From an uncultured Bacillota bacterium (GTDB lineage Bacteria > Bacillota > Clostridia > Lachnospirales > Lachnospiraceae), in NCBI GenBank assembly GCA_958352855.1, contig CATWQE010000007.1, positions 10,919 to 74,918 on the forward strand: a stretch of 64,000 bases of DNA, written 5' to 3'. Every line of letters begins with the position of its first letter. The first letter of the stretch is position 1. Shown here piece after piece: positions 1 to 8,676 of the stretch. Below the pieces are notes generated by a model that saw nothing but the letters and a program-made list of their open reading frames with translations, was not told where the DNA came from and searched no databases. A program made the translations under genes and the position numbers.

Positions 1-30
1 CTGACATGGAAAAAATAAAAAAGACTACAG

Positions 31-258
31 TTATAATTTAGTAGTCAAAACACCGTAGACAAGCAGTCTAAAGTACGGTATTATATGTATAGAAATCAAT
101 TCAATTTCATATTGTTTATCATTCTCGAATGCTTGAATGATGGTAGCCATATTTTCCATAATGGTGGTGACACGAAGGTATTCCCCAAGTATTAGCTGAT
201 GCAAATATTCTGCTAATAAACAGGTCCTATCTAAGGTATATATGTGGGGTACAGAGAT
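31..258 (-). pseudogene. decayed C-terminal coding remnant
   Basis: The minus strand holds an open frame of roughly 70 codons ending at a TAA at 31-33. It includes the stretch ATIIQAFENDKQYEIELIS but has no start codon with a ribosome binding site; the frame runs back into unrelated sequence near 258. It reads like the tail of a real protein whose front is lost. I do not recognise the family. Its position beside a tRNA fragment suggests leftover mobile-element DNA. Confidence 0.3.
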
Positions 259-344
259 TGACTTGATTTGACTCGGAAGTAGAAAAAAGCCTTGACTTTA
301 AAGGGCTTATAATGATAGTTCTTGTCCGGAATTGACACTACTAC

Positions 345-390
345 TCGCTCTCCTAAGCACTAGTTGTGGGTTCGATTCCCGCAGGAAACG
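345..390 (+). tRNA. 3' fragment of a tRNA-Arg(CCU) gene (att-site-like)
   Basis: The segment carries an anticodon-loop-like CTCCTAA, a full T arm (GTGGG-TTCGATT-CCCGC) and an acceptor 3' side AGGAAAC followed by G. The D arm and 5' acceptor strand (expected GTTTCCT) are absent upstream, so this is not a working tRNA. Integrases commonly recombine in the 3' half of tRNA genes and leave such copies. I read it as an attachment-site remnant; the arginine identity rests on the anticodon only. Confidence 0.5.
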
Positions 391-399
391 TTTGAGAAT

Positions 400-440
400 G
401 TGGAAATGCCTTTCATCAAGGTTTTCCACTTTTTGTTTTT
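400..440 (+). terminator. intrinsic terminator after tRNA fragment
   Basis: GTGGAAA and GCCTT pair with AAGG and TTTTCCAC, followed by a run of T interrupted by one G. It lies ten bases after the tRNA 3' end, as a normal tRNA terminator would, so the tRNA tail and its terminator were retained together. Confidence 0.6.
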
Positions 441-719
441 GCCCAAAGATTTGACAGAACCAGTTTTGGTGGATGAGGAAAGAAAAATCGGCTAGAGACA
501 ATATTATAACCATCATTCAGGGACTGTAGGTAACAATTAAAAATTATGGGAAACAATCGTTAAATGGTAGTGAAGAAGGATGGAAGCTGGAATTAATGTC
601 AAAGCGAGAGGGCGTGAAAGAGATTCCAATTAGAATAAAATCAGAGAGAAATTTATGAAGAAACGGATAGTTTGAAAATTGCCAGAGCATTTAGAAAAGC
701 AGGAAGGAGAATGTAGTAA
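441..719 (+). other. non-coding stretch with eroded coding remnant
   Basis: No intact gene is visible. Around 580-718 the plus strand shows broken frames (for example EIYEETDSLKIARAFRKAG ending at a TAG at 715) that look like the C-terminus of a lost protein with frameshifts. The ribosome binding site of the following methyltransferase (AGGAAGGAG, about 700-708) lies inside this remnant. Confidence 0.3.
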
Positions 720-1316
720 ATGAATCAAAATGAAACGCAGTGGGATAAATTCCTGAAGATAAAGACTACAGGGAGGGATGATTCGCGCTCAGATCAGTAT
801 AGATATCCGTATGAACCAACTTCCTATATGGTTTTAGAACGTTTGGCAAACAGTGGACTAATCAGGAAAAATAATACACTGATTGATTATGGAACTGGAA
901 AAGGAAGAGTATGTTTTTATCTTTCGTATCAGACCAGATGTAAGACCATCGGCGTTGAATATGATGAACGGATTTACCAGAGCGCTTCAGAAAATAAAAA
1001 AACAGCAGTCTCTGGAGACAGGACGACATTTGTTTTATCCGGTGCGGAAGATTATAAAGTTCCTGTTGACGTGGACAGGTGCTATTTTTTTAACCCTTTT
1101 TCAGTGAAGCTCTTTCAGTCTGTTCTGGCAAGAATCTATGAATCATATTATAAAAATCCAAGAGAGATATTGCTGTTTTTCTACTACCCTTCAGAGGATT
1201 ATGTGAGCAGCCTAATAACAGAGAAACAATTGATGTTTTATGATGAAATAGATACCTCTGATTTGTTTTCGGGCGATGATCGAAGGGAAAAAATCTTAAT
1301 ATTTCAAGTGATTTAA
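720..1316 (+). CDS. class I SAM-dependent methyltransferase
   Basis: This 198-residue protein has the Rossmann SAM-binding motif I (DYGTGKGR, about residues 56-63), an acidic motif II (GVEYDE) and a downstream DRCYFFNPF segment in the place of motif IV. The motifs support a small soluble methyltransferase; the substrate is not visible. It starts at an ATG behind AGGAAGGAG and is followed by the promoter of the next gene, so it is probably monocistronic. It sits next to mobile-element debris and could be element cargo, but it looks intact. Confidence 0.7.
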   Translation: MNQNETQWDKFLKIKTTGRDDSRSDQYRYPYEPTSYMVLERLANSGLIRKNNTLIDYGTGKGRVCFYLSYQTRCKTIGVEYDERIYQSASENKKTAVSGDRTTFVLSGAEDYKVPVDVDRCYFFNPFSVKLFQSVLARIYESYYKNPREILLFFYYPSEDYVSSLITEKQLMFYDEIDTSDLFSGDDRREKILIFQVI

Positions 1317-1337
1317 AAAGCCGGATATGCGGTAAAC

Positions 1338-1366
1338 TTGCACATATGCTATACTCAGAATATAGA
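1338..1366 (+). promoter_or_regulatory. sigma-A-like promoter of the cyclic-di-GMP gene
   Basis: A -35 box TTGCAC and a -10 box TATAGA are separated by 17 bases, placing a start site near 1373 and a leader of about 37 bases before the ATG at 1410. Confidence 0.5.
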
Positions 1367-1409
1367 AATATAAACAAGGATTAGAGAACCAGGCGGGAGG
1401 CTTGTAGTA

Positions 1410-4400
1410 ATGCAAGATAAAATGAAAAAGATACTGGATGAGTTGGAAACAAATATCTATATGACCGATGCAAGAACCCATAAGATTCTTTTTATGAACA
1501 AAAGGATGAAGGCGGATTATAATATTCAAAGCCCGGAAGGAAAATGCTGCTGGGAGGTGTTGCAGCAGGGACAGGATGGACCATGTGAATTTTGCAAAAT
1601 AAAGGAATTAATAGAAGAGAAAAAAGAAAGAATCCGATGGGAGGAAAAGAACAGTAAGGTTGGGCGTGTTTTTGATAATTATGATAGTCTGTTTGAAATT
1701 AATAATCAGCTTATTCATATGCAGCAGTCTTTTGACATTACAGAATATTTGGAATTGAGCAGGCAAAAGGAAAAAGACGAACTGTGTAATGTATGGAACA
1801 GGACGAAGGGAAAGGGAATGTTAGAAGAACGTCTGAAGCATATGGCGGACAGCGGACATTCTTATCTGCTTGTTTTATTAGACACAGATAATATCAAGGG
1901 CGTTAATGAAAATTATGGGTATGGAGAAGGTGATTTCTTTTTACAGCGTACTGCTCAGATTGCAAAGGAATCCTTGCGGGAAGAGGATTTTATTTTTCGT
2001 TTAAGTGGAGACGAATTTATTGTTGTAATGGAAGATACAAAAGTGGCAGAAGGAACGAAAAAAATTCTGAAATGGAGAAAGCTGCTTGAGGAAGAAGAGA
2101 AGAAGCTAAAGAAACCCTACAGAATGTCTTTTTGCTATGGGACGAATTATGTAACAGCGTCAAATACCTTGCAGGTGAATGATTTAATTGCCCAGGCAGA
2201 CGAGAAAATGTACGGTGAAAAGCTGAGAAAGAGGAAGAACTATGCGGTGAAAATGAACCCTTTTCGTTCTAATTCCCATGAAGCAGGGGAGATGGAATAT
2301 CCGTCAAAATTTCTTTATGAGGCGTTGGTAAATAGTAGCGATGATTTCATTTATTTTTGTGATATGAAAACCGGATTGTTCCGTTATCCTCCGGCTCAGG
2401 TAGAGATGTTTGATTTGCCGGGAGAGATTGTAGGAGATACATTATCCCACTGGAAGAAGATTGTACACCCGGAAGACTGGGAGCGTTTTTATAAATCTAA
2501 TATGGAAATCGGAGAAGATAAGGCAGACTATCATTCTATAGAATTCAGAGCCAGAAAACGAAGCGGAGAGTATACCTGGATTCGATGCAAAGGGCAGTTG
2601 ATTCGTGATGAATATGGAAAGCCCAGTTTTTTTGCAGGGATTATGAAGCTTCTTGGGCAACAAAATAAGGTGGATCCTTTGACCCAATTATTGAATCATG
2701 CAGAGTTTATGAAAGCAGTGGAACGGAATATTCAGGATGAAATGGTGGAGCAGATGGCGGTTATACTTTTGGACATTGATGATTTTCATCAGATTAATGA
2801 GTTATATAGCCGTTCGCTGGGAGATGAGGTTTTGAAAATTCTCAGTCAGGCAATACAGGCTATTTTACCGGATAATGCTGCCCTATACCGCATGGAAAAA
2901 GATTGCATGGGAATTATTCTGGAAAATGGGGACACCTTGCAGGCTGAGTATTTATACCGGATGATTCAGAAGCACATTATGCGAATGAGGGAATGGCAGC
3001 AGAAAAAATTAACCATAGAGGTATCTGCCGGATGTTCCATGTATCCACATGATGGGAAAAACCCAGAGGAATTGTATCGATACGCTGCATTTACATTGCA
3101 GGAAGCCAAAAAACAGGGAAAAAATCAACTGCTATTTTTTTCGGATGAAATCCTGGAAAATAAATCCCGATTTATTCGTCTGGTACGTCAGTTAAGGGAA
3201 GATGTATCCAGGAATTACAGAGGCTTTTATGTGGATTATCAGCCTCAGGCAGATACAAAAACAAAAGAGATTGTCGGTGTAGAAGCATTGATGCGATGGA
3301 GAGATATCCAGGGAAAATTAGTATCTCCCGGAGAATTTATACCGGTTATGGAAGAAAATGCTATGATTTACAATGCAGGATTGTGGATGATACAAAAGGT
3401 GTTAAAGGATAGCAAAGAATGGATTGCAATACGTCCAAATTTCACAGTTAGCGTCAATATCTCTGCATTACAGCTTTTAGAGGATTCTTTTCTGGAGGAT
3501 TTGTATAGAGTTATAGAAGAGGAGAAATTCCCTTTTGAGAATCTGATTCTTGAACTGACCGAGAGCTATACTGTGAAAAATATGAATACTTTTTGGGAAA
3601 AATTCAGCCGGCTCAGGGAAAAGGGAATACGGATTGCAATCGATGATTTTGGAACAGGTTATTCTTCTCTTGGAGTATTGAAAAATGCTCCCATTGATAT
3701 TGTGAAAATAGACAAAACCTTTGTAAAGGATATTTTAAGAAGTCATTTTGATGCCACATTTATTAGTTTCGTAGTGGCTATTTGTCATGAGGCAAATATT
3801 GCTGTTTATCAGGAAGGCGTGGAGACGGAAGAGGAGTATCACTTTTTACATAATATGAAATTGGATTGTATACAGGGATATTATTTTGGAAAGCCAATGT
3901 CAAAGCAACATATCACAGAGAAATTACAAAAGCATCAGGAAAGGCATTGGCATAACAAAACTCAAGAGGTGGATCGTGACTATTTTCATACAAACCAAGG
4001 ATTTATTGTGGAAACAGCGAAAAAAGAAAAGGATTTTTATCAGGCTATGCTTTCAGAAACTGCGGCATATGCAGAGGTGGATGTGGAGCGTGGCTGCCTT
4101 ATGAAAGCAGGAGGACTTTGGGAAGAATATTTTTCTGATAAAGGCTGCCAAAGAGAGTCTTTTTCTCAGATTGTGGAATGTGGGATTTTACAAAATACCC
4201 TTCCGGAAAACAGAGAAGAATACAGAAGCTATCTGGACATAGAGAATATGAAAAAACAATATCGGGAAGGAAACTATACCAGAAAATATTGTTTTCAGAG
4301 TATGCAAGATTACACACTGTGCTGGATGGAATTAACTGTGCATGTTTTTCAGGAAGGGGATACAGGAAACATGTATGCGCTCCTCTACCTGAAAAATATA

Positions 4401-4919
4401 GATAGTGCTAAAAAACGGGAGCTGGAACAGGAAATGGCCGCTATGAGAGACCCGCTGACAAATGTTTTTAATCGCAGAAGCTTTGAGCAGGAAGTAAATA
4501 GTTTCGTGCTTGGGGAGAAAGATGCTTTTGGAGCCATGTTGTTGGTGGATATGGATGATTTTAAGAAAATTAATGATACATATGGACATTTAAAGGGGGA
4601 CGAAGTCCTTCAGAAGCTGACGGATGTATTAATGTCTACCTTCCGGCGCAAGGATGTAATAGGGCGTTTAGGAGGAGATGAATTCGTTGTCTTTGTTAAA
4701 GGGGTGAAAAAAAGAGAGGTTCTGGACCGGCGCATGGAGCAGTTCTACGAGGCGTTGCAGATGCTGGAAGATTGCTCCATTACCTGCAGCGCCGGAATTG
4801 CTATTGCAGAACAGGAAGGATTTTCTTATCAGGAGACCCTGCGTCAGGCGGATGAGGCCCTGTATCACAGTAAACAAAATGGGAAAAACCGATACTGCTA
4901 TTATGAAAAAGAGAGGTAA
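1410..4919 (+). CDS. multidomain cyclic-di-GMP protein: PAS-GGDEF-PAS-GGDEF-EAL-sensor-GGDEF
   Basis: This 1169-residue cytoplasmic protein has no membrane segment. Order seen: an N-terminal PAS-like domain (about 1-110, with a CCWEVL...CEFC cysteine cluster), a first GGDEF domain with SGDEF at 199-203, a PAS_3-like domain (about 290-410), a second GGDEF fold in which the signature is replaced by EKDCM (496-500), an EAL domain with EAL at 625-627 plus NISAL, ELTES, DDFGTGYSS and EGVE motifs, a variable sensor region (about 850-1000), and a third GGDEF with intact GGDEF at 1088-1092. The motifs predict both diguanylate cyclase and phosphodiesterase activity; the middle GGDEF is probably a ligand-binding or structural relic. 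Start ATG follows GGGAGG. It may be bifunctional or conditional on the PAS inputs. Confidence 0.92.
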   Translation: MQDKMKKILDELETNIYMTDARTHKILFMNKRMKADYNIQSPEGKCCWEVLQQGQDGPCEFCKIKELIEEKKERIRWEEKNSKVGRVFDNYDSLFEINNQLIHMQQSFDITEYLELSRQKEKDELCNVWNRTKGKGMLEERLKHMADSGHSYLLVLLDTDNIKGVNENYGYGEGDFFLQRTAQIAKESLREEDFIFRLSGDEFIVVMEDTKVAEGTKKILKWRKLLEEEEKKLKKPYRMSFCYGTNYVTASNTLQVNDLIAQADEKMYGEKLRKRKNYAVKMNPFRSNSHEAGEMEYPSKFLYEALVNSSDDFIYFCDMKTGLFRYPPAQVEMFDLPGEIVGDTLSHWKKIVHPEDWERFYKSNMEIGEDKADYHSIEFRARKRSGEYTWIRCKGQLIRDEYGKPSFFAGIMKLLGQQNKVDPLTQLLNHAEFMKAVERNIQDEMVEQMAVILLDIDDFHQINELYSRSLGDEVLKILSQAIQAILPDNAALYRMEKDCMGIILENGDTLQAEYLYRMIQKHIMRMREWQQKKLTIEVSAGCSMYPHDGKNPEELYRYAAFTLQEAKKQGKNQLLFFSDEILENKSRFIRLVRQLREDVSRNYRGFYVDYQPQADTKTKEIVGVEALMRWRDIQGKLVSPGEFIPVMEENAMIYNAGLWMIQKVLKDSKEWIAIRPNFTVSVNISALQLLEDSFLEDLYRVIEEEKFPFENLILELTESYTVKNMNTFWEKFSRLREKGIRIAIDDFGTGYSSLGVLKNAPIDIVKIDKTFVKDILRSHFDATFISFVVAICHEANIAVYQEGVETEEEYHFLHNMKLDCIQGYYFGKPMSKQHITEKLQKHQERHWHNKTQEVDRDYFHTNQGFIVETAKKEKDFYQAMLSETAAYAEVDVERGCLMKAGGLWEEYFSDKGCQRESFSQIVECGILQNTLPENREEYRSYLDIENMKKQYREGNYTRKYCFQSMQDYTLCWMELTVHVFQEGDTGNMYALLYLKNIDSAKKRELEQEMAAMRDPLTNVFNRRSFEQEVNSFVLGEKDAFGAMLLVDMDDFKKINDTYGHLKGDEVLQKLTDVLMSTFRRKDVIGRLGGDEFVVFVKGVKKREVLDRRMEQFYEALQMLEDCSITCSAGIAIAEQEGFSYQETLRQADEALYHSKQNGKNRYCYYEKER

Positions 4920-4943
4920 ATGCAGCCGATTCTTCCCGCAGGA

Positions 4944-5834
4944 TTAGCAAAAAGTTTTTGGAAGAGAACAGATATATTCACTGAAGTCTTTCATCTGTGT
5001 TGTCATAGGATGAGAGTAATTGTAGCAAAGATAGAAAAATCGCTCAGAATCCACTTCTGGTACAGAGCACTGGAAGAGGAGGCCTGCGGCGATTTTTTCT
5101 GTTGCGCAGCGCTCTGATACAAAGCCAAGTCCGAGATTTCTGGATACTGCATCCAAAATGGCAGGGGTGCTGGTGCTTTCCCAACGTACCTGGTATGGTA
5201 CCTGCTGCATTTTCATAAAGGCTTCGAAAATGTCTCTGGTGCCGCTTCCTTTTTCGCGGAGAATAAAGCTCTGGTTGTGCAAATCAGATACATGAAGCTG
5301 CTTTCTTGTGGCAAAGGGGTGTCCCAAACCACAGATAATGCAGAGCTTGTCTGTAAATACAGGTTGTGTGATAAGGGAATCATGGTCTATAATTCCTTCT
5401 ACAAGGGCAATATCTAATTGGTTCTGCAGCAGCATATGTTCAATATGGGTGGTATTGGAAACTGTTACGAAGATATCAATATCAGGAAATGCGGTATTCA
5501 TATGCTCCACGATTTTTCCCATAATATTTGTACCTATTGTGACAGTTGCGCCTATGCGGAGAGGACGGATAGAATTTACGGTTTTCATGGTCTGTTTGAG
5601 ATTTTCCTGGATGGCAATGATTTCCCTGGCGCTTTCTAAGAGGAGGGAGCCCGCAGGCGTGATACCCAGTTCTTTTGCATTACGGTCAAACAGCCTGGTA
5701 TCATACTCTTTTTCCAGTTCGGAAATAATCTGGCTGATGGTAGGCTGGGAAATGTAAAGATGCTTTGCAGCTTCACTCATGTTTTTAAATTCTGCAGTTG
5801 CGATAAATGCTTCTAATTGTCTGATAGTAGCCAT
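4944..5834 (-). CDS. LysR-family transcriptional regulator
   Basis: This 296-residue protein has an N-terminal winged helix-turn-helix (IRQLEAFIATAEFKNMSEAA, then ISQPTISQII) and a LysR substrate-binding domain (about 90-290) of the CysB/CysL/CbbR type. It is transcribed divergently from the CoA-disulfide reductase and reductase genes, with 129 bases between them. The arrangement strongly suggests it controls that pair, perhaps in response to a sulfur or redox signal. Start ATG follows GGAGGG. The stop lies 24 bases from the convergent cyclic-di-GMP gene and no terminator is visible between them. Confidence 0.9.
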   Translation of the reverse strand: MATIRQLEAFIATAEFKNMSEAAKHLYISQPTISQIISELEKEYDTRLFDRNAKELGITPAGSLLLESAREIIAIQENLKQTMKTVNSIRPLRIGATVTIGTNIMGKIVEHMNTAFPDIDIFVTVSNTTHIEHMLLQNQLDIALVEGIIDHDSLITQPVFTDKLCIICGLGHPFATRKQLHVSDLHNQSFILREKGSGTRDIFEAFMKMQQVPYQVRWESTSTPAILDAVSRNLGLGFVSERCATEKIAAGLLFQCSVPEVDSERFFYLCYNYSHPMTTQMKDFSEYICSLPKTFC

Positions 5835-5854
5835 AAAGTGGACCCTCCTTGTCT

Positions 5855-5876
5855 GGTATAAGCTAATTCCTATACC
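5855..5876. promoter_or_regulatory. dyad in the LysR divergent region (candidate operator)
   Basis: GGTATA and TATACC flank a 10-base spacer, with an additional G/C pair inside. The dyad sits just upstream of the LysR start codon in the shared control region, where LysR proteins usually bind. Assignment as operator is inferred from position and symmetry. Confidence 0.5.
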
Positions 5877-5963
5877 TTACATTAAATATTACTATTTTAC
5901 ATGGGAAATAACAAGTGATAACATAAGGACAGTGAGAAAATCGAATAAAACAGGAGGAAGAAC

Positions 5964-7592
5964 ATGAAGGTACTTGTATTAGGCGGCGTTGCTGCCGGAA
6001 CAAAGATTGCTGCAAAGCTGATGAGAGAAGACCGGACTAATGAAGTGACTGTTCTGAATAAGGGCAGTAATATTTCTTATGCGGGCTGTGGGCTGCCATA
6101 TTATGTGGGGCATGTTATTGAAAACAAGGAAGAACTGATTGTAAATACACCTTTGAAATATGAAAAATTAACAGGAGTAAAAGTTCTGACAGAAATGGAA
6201 GCAGTCAAAGTAGAGCCAATTAAGAAGACGGTTTCTGCTATGGATTTAAAAACCGGAGAAACAAAAGATTTTACCTATGATAAGCTGGTGATTGCTGTAG
6301 GCGCAAGTCCTGTAAAACCTCCTGTAGAGGGCTGTGATTTAGAAAATGTATTTTTTATGAGAACTCCGGAAGATGCTATCAGACTGCGTAGTCTGATTGA
6401 TGGCGGAAGTATTAAAAAGGCGGTAGTAGTGGGAGTCGGTTATATTGGGCTTGAGATTGCAGAAAATCTGAAGACCATGGGGGTACGTCCTTTTGTACTG
6501 GATATGGCGCCTCAGATTCTGGCGCCTGGATTTGACAAAGAGATGGCTGATTATGCAGAAGGAAAACTGTCAGAAAATGGAATTCCGGTAGTGACAGGGG
6601 TCACTGTGACTGCTATTGAAGGAAATGGTAAGGTTGAGAAGGTTCTTACAAGTAAAAAGGCATATAAAGCGGATTTAGTTGTATTAAGCGCTGGAATCCG
6701 TCCCAATACCGCTTTCTTAAATGATACGGGGCTTGAGATGGTAAAAGGAACCATTTTAACCAATGAGTATGGAGAAACCAATCTTCCGGATATCTATGCA
6801 GCAGGTGACTGCGCTATGGTACATAATGCCATTACGGGTAAGTCTGCCTGGTCACCGATGGGTTCAACAGCTAACATTGCAGGCCGTATCATTGCGCAGA
6901 ATATGATGGGAGCCAAGATTTCTTACAGAGGCACCCTGGGTACAGCAGTGTGTAAGCTGCCGGGAATTAATGTTGGAAGAACAGGACTTACAGAGGTTCA
7001 GGCAAAAGAGGAAGGGTTTGACCCGGTAAGTGTGGTCACCATTGTGGACGAAAAAGCACATTATTATCCGGGAGCAGGACTTCTGGCTGTTAAAATGATT
7101 GCAGATAAATCAACCCAGCGGCTTCTTGGGGTTCAGGTGGTTGGCAATGGGGCAGTTGATAAGATTGTGGATATTGCAGTTACAGGCATTATGCTGAAGG
7201 GAACGCTGACACAGCTTTCAGACCTTGATTTTGCATATGCGCCACCATTCTCCACAGCTATCCATCCTTTTGCACATACTTTAAATGTGTTGAAAAATAA
7301 GATTAGCGGACGATTTGAAACCTTTACGCCGGCAGAGTATGCAGCAGGGGAAGCAGAGGATTACCGTCTGGTGGACGTATCCATCCAGCCCACAACAGAA
7401 GGCGCGCCGTATGTGGAACTTACGGATGTGAACGGACCAATAGAAGGATTTGACCCGGAGGAGAAACTTCTGTTAGTATGTAATAAGGGAAAACGGGCAT
7501 ATCTGCTTCAAAACCGTATGAAATTCTATGGATATAAAAATACAAAAGCCCTGGAGGGCGGAAACTTTTTCTCAGATGTAGAAGTGGAATAA
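5964..7592 (+). CDS. CoA-disulfide reductase / NADH oxidase-like flavoprotein with C-terminal rhodanese domain
   Basis: This 542-residue protein begins with a FAD-binding GGVAAGTKIA motif and carries the single redox cysteine of the family at Cys42 (SYAGCGLPYY). A second dinucleotide motif (VVVGVGYIGLEIAENL) lies near 155 and the FAD motif AAGDCA near 290. Residues about 455-542 resemble a rhodanese domain with Cys506 in CNKGKRAY. CoADR-rhodanese fusions reduce CoA disulfides, CoA persulfide or polysulfide with NAD(P)H. The next gene, 18-24 bases downstream, is a siroheme-type reductase, so the pair likely handles sulfur intermediates. Start ATG follows AGGAGGAAG. Confidence 0.88.
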   Translation: MKVLVLGGVAAGTKIAAKLMREDRTNEVTVLNKGSNISYAGCGLPYYVGHVIENKEELIVNTPLKYEKLTGVKVLTEMEAVKVEPIKKTVSAMDLKTGETKDFTYDKLVIAVGASPVKPPVEGCDLENVFFMRTPEDAIRLRSLIDGGSIKKAVVVGVGYIGLEIAENLKTMGVRPFVLDMAPQILAPGFDKEMADYAEGKLSENGIPVVTGVTVTAIEGNGKVEKVLTSKKAYKADLVVLSAGIRPNTAFLNDTGLEMVKGTILTNEYGETNLPDIYAAGDCAMVHNAITGKSAWSPMGSTANIAGRIIAQNMMGAKISYRGTLGTAVCKLPGINVGRTGLTEVQAKEEGFDPVSVVTIVDEKAHYYPGAGLLAVKMIADKSTQRLLGVQVVGNGAVDKIVDIAVTGIMLKGTLTQLSDLDFAYAPPFSTAIHPFAHTLNVLKNKISGRFETFTPAEYAAGEAEDYRLVDVSIQPTTEGAPYVELTDVNGPIEGFDPEEKLLLVCNKGKRAYLLQNRMKFYGYKNTKALEGGNFFSDVEVE

Positions 7593-7616
7593 ATAATACG
7601 AAAAGGAGAAATGATT

Positions 7617-8567
7617 ATGGCATGTACAATTAGCGCAGAGGAAATCAAAAGAGTAAAAGGGTTAGGATTTTTAAATAACAAAGGAACGGATTTGTTTAAT
7701 GGACGTGTAATTACGGTAAACGGAAAGATTACAGCGGCTCAGGCAAAAGTGATTGCAGAAGCAGCAGAAAAATTTGGCAACGGGGATGTGGAATTTACCA
7801 CACGTCTTACAGTGGAAGTAAGGGGAATTCATTTTGATAACATTGAACCATTTAGAGAATATATTGCCAAAGCAGGACTTCAGACAGGCGGTACCGGTTC
7901 TGTGGTGCGCCCTGTAGTTTCCTGTAAGGGAACCACCTGTCAGTATGGTTTGTATGATACTTTTGCACTGTCTGAGAAAATCCATGAGAGATTTTATCTG
8001 GGATACCACACTGTGAAGCTTCCTCATAAGTTTAAAATTGCTACAGGAGGATGTCCAAATAACTGCGTAAAACCAGACTTGAATGATTTGGGCATTGTGG
8101 GGCAGCTTGTACCGGATTTTGATGAGGATATGTGCAATGGCTGTAAGAAATGTAAGATTGAGAAAACCTGTCCTATGAAGGCGGCAACAGTGGAAGATGG
8201 CGTTTTGGAAATTAATAAAGATGTGTGCAATAACTGTGGACGTTGTATTGGACAGTGCCCATTTGACGCTATTGAAGAGGGAACACCAGGATATAAGATT
8301 TACATTGGCGGAAGATGGGGCAAAAAGGTTGCACAGGGACAGCCGCTTTCCAAGATTTTTACATCAGAAGAAGAGGTGCTGGATGTAGTGGAAAAGGCAA
8401 TTTTATTGTTCCGGGAGCAGGGAAAGACAGGAGAGCGCTTTGCTGATACTATTGCAAGAATCGGCTTTGAGGAAGTAGAAAAGCAGCTTCTTTCCAATGA
8501 AATTCTGGAGAGAAAGCAGGAAATCCTGGATGCCAAACTGCATCTTGCAGGAGGAGCAAGCTGTTAG
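7617..8567 (+). CDS. siroheme/4Fe-4S reductase with ferredoxin insert (AsrC-like sulfite/nitrite reductase)
   Basis: A protein of about 316 residues with a sulfite/nitrite-reductase ferredoxin-like half domain, paired cysteines for siroheme-4Fe4S (CKGTTC and GGCPNNC), then an inserted two-cluster ferredoxin module (CNGCKKCKIEKTCP and CNNCGRCIGQCPF). This layout matches the catalytic subunit type of anaerobic sulfite reductases such as AsrC. No AsrA or AsrB partner follows; the flavoprotein upstream could be the electron donor (inferred). An ATG at 7611 is only two bases from the GGAG, so the ATG at 7617 is preferred. The reaction could be sulfite or another S/N oxide. Confidence 0.85.
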   Translation: MACTISAEEIKRVKGLGFLNNKGTDLFNGRVITVNGKITAAQAKVIAEAAEKFGNGDVEFTTRLTVEVRGIHFDNIEPFREYIAKAGLQTGGTGSVVRPVVSCKGTTCQYGLYDTFALSEKIHERFYLGYHTVKLPHKFKIATGGCPNNCVKPDLNDLGIVGQLVPDFDEDMCNGCKKCKIEKTCPMKAATVEDGVLEINKDVCNNCGRCIGQCPFDAIEEGTPGYKIYIGGRWGKKVAQGQPLSKIFTSEEEVLDVVEKAILLFREQGKTGERFADTIARIGFEEVEKQLLSNEILERKQEILDAKLHLAGGASC

Positions 8568-8592
8568 TGAAAAGATGTAAATGAGAATAAGA

Positions 8593-8645
8593 GAGCATCG
8601 TGAAATAACTGATTTTGTCAGTTGTGAAGCGATGCTCTTTTCTTT
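8593..8645 (+). terminator. terminator of the CoADR-reductase operon
   Basis: GAGCATCG pairs with CGATGCTC followed by TTTTCTTT. An inner perfect hairpin AACTGA/TCAGTT (8608-8623) sits in the loop, giving a two-tier stem. Confidence 0.75.
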
Positions 8646-8676
8646 ATAATAAATGATAAAGAGAGAAAGGACAGTG

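Noticed and set aside
307..516. 69-residue minus-strand reading frame
   Set aside because: It is the antisense of the tRNA fragment and its terminator; no ribosome binding site and no plausible protein.
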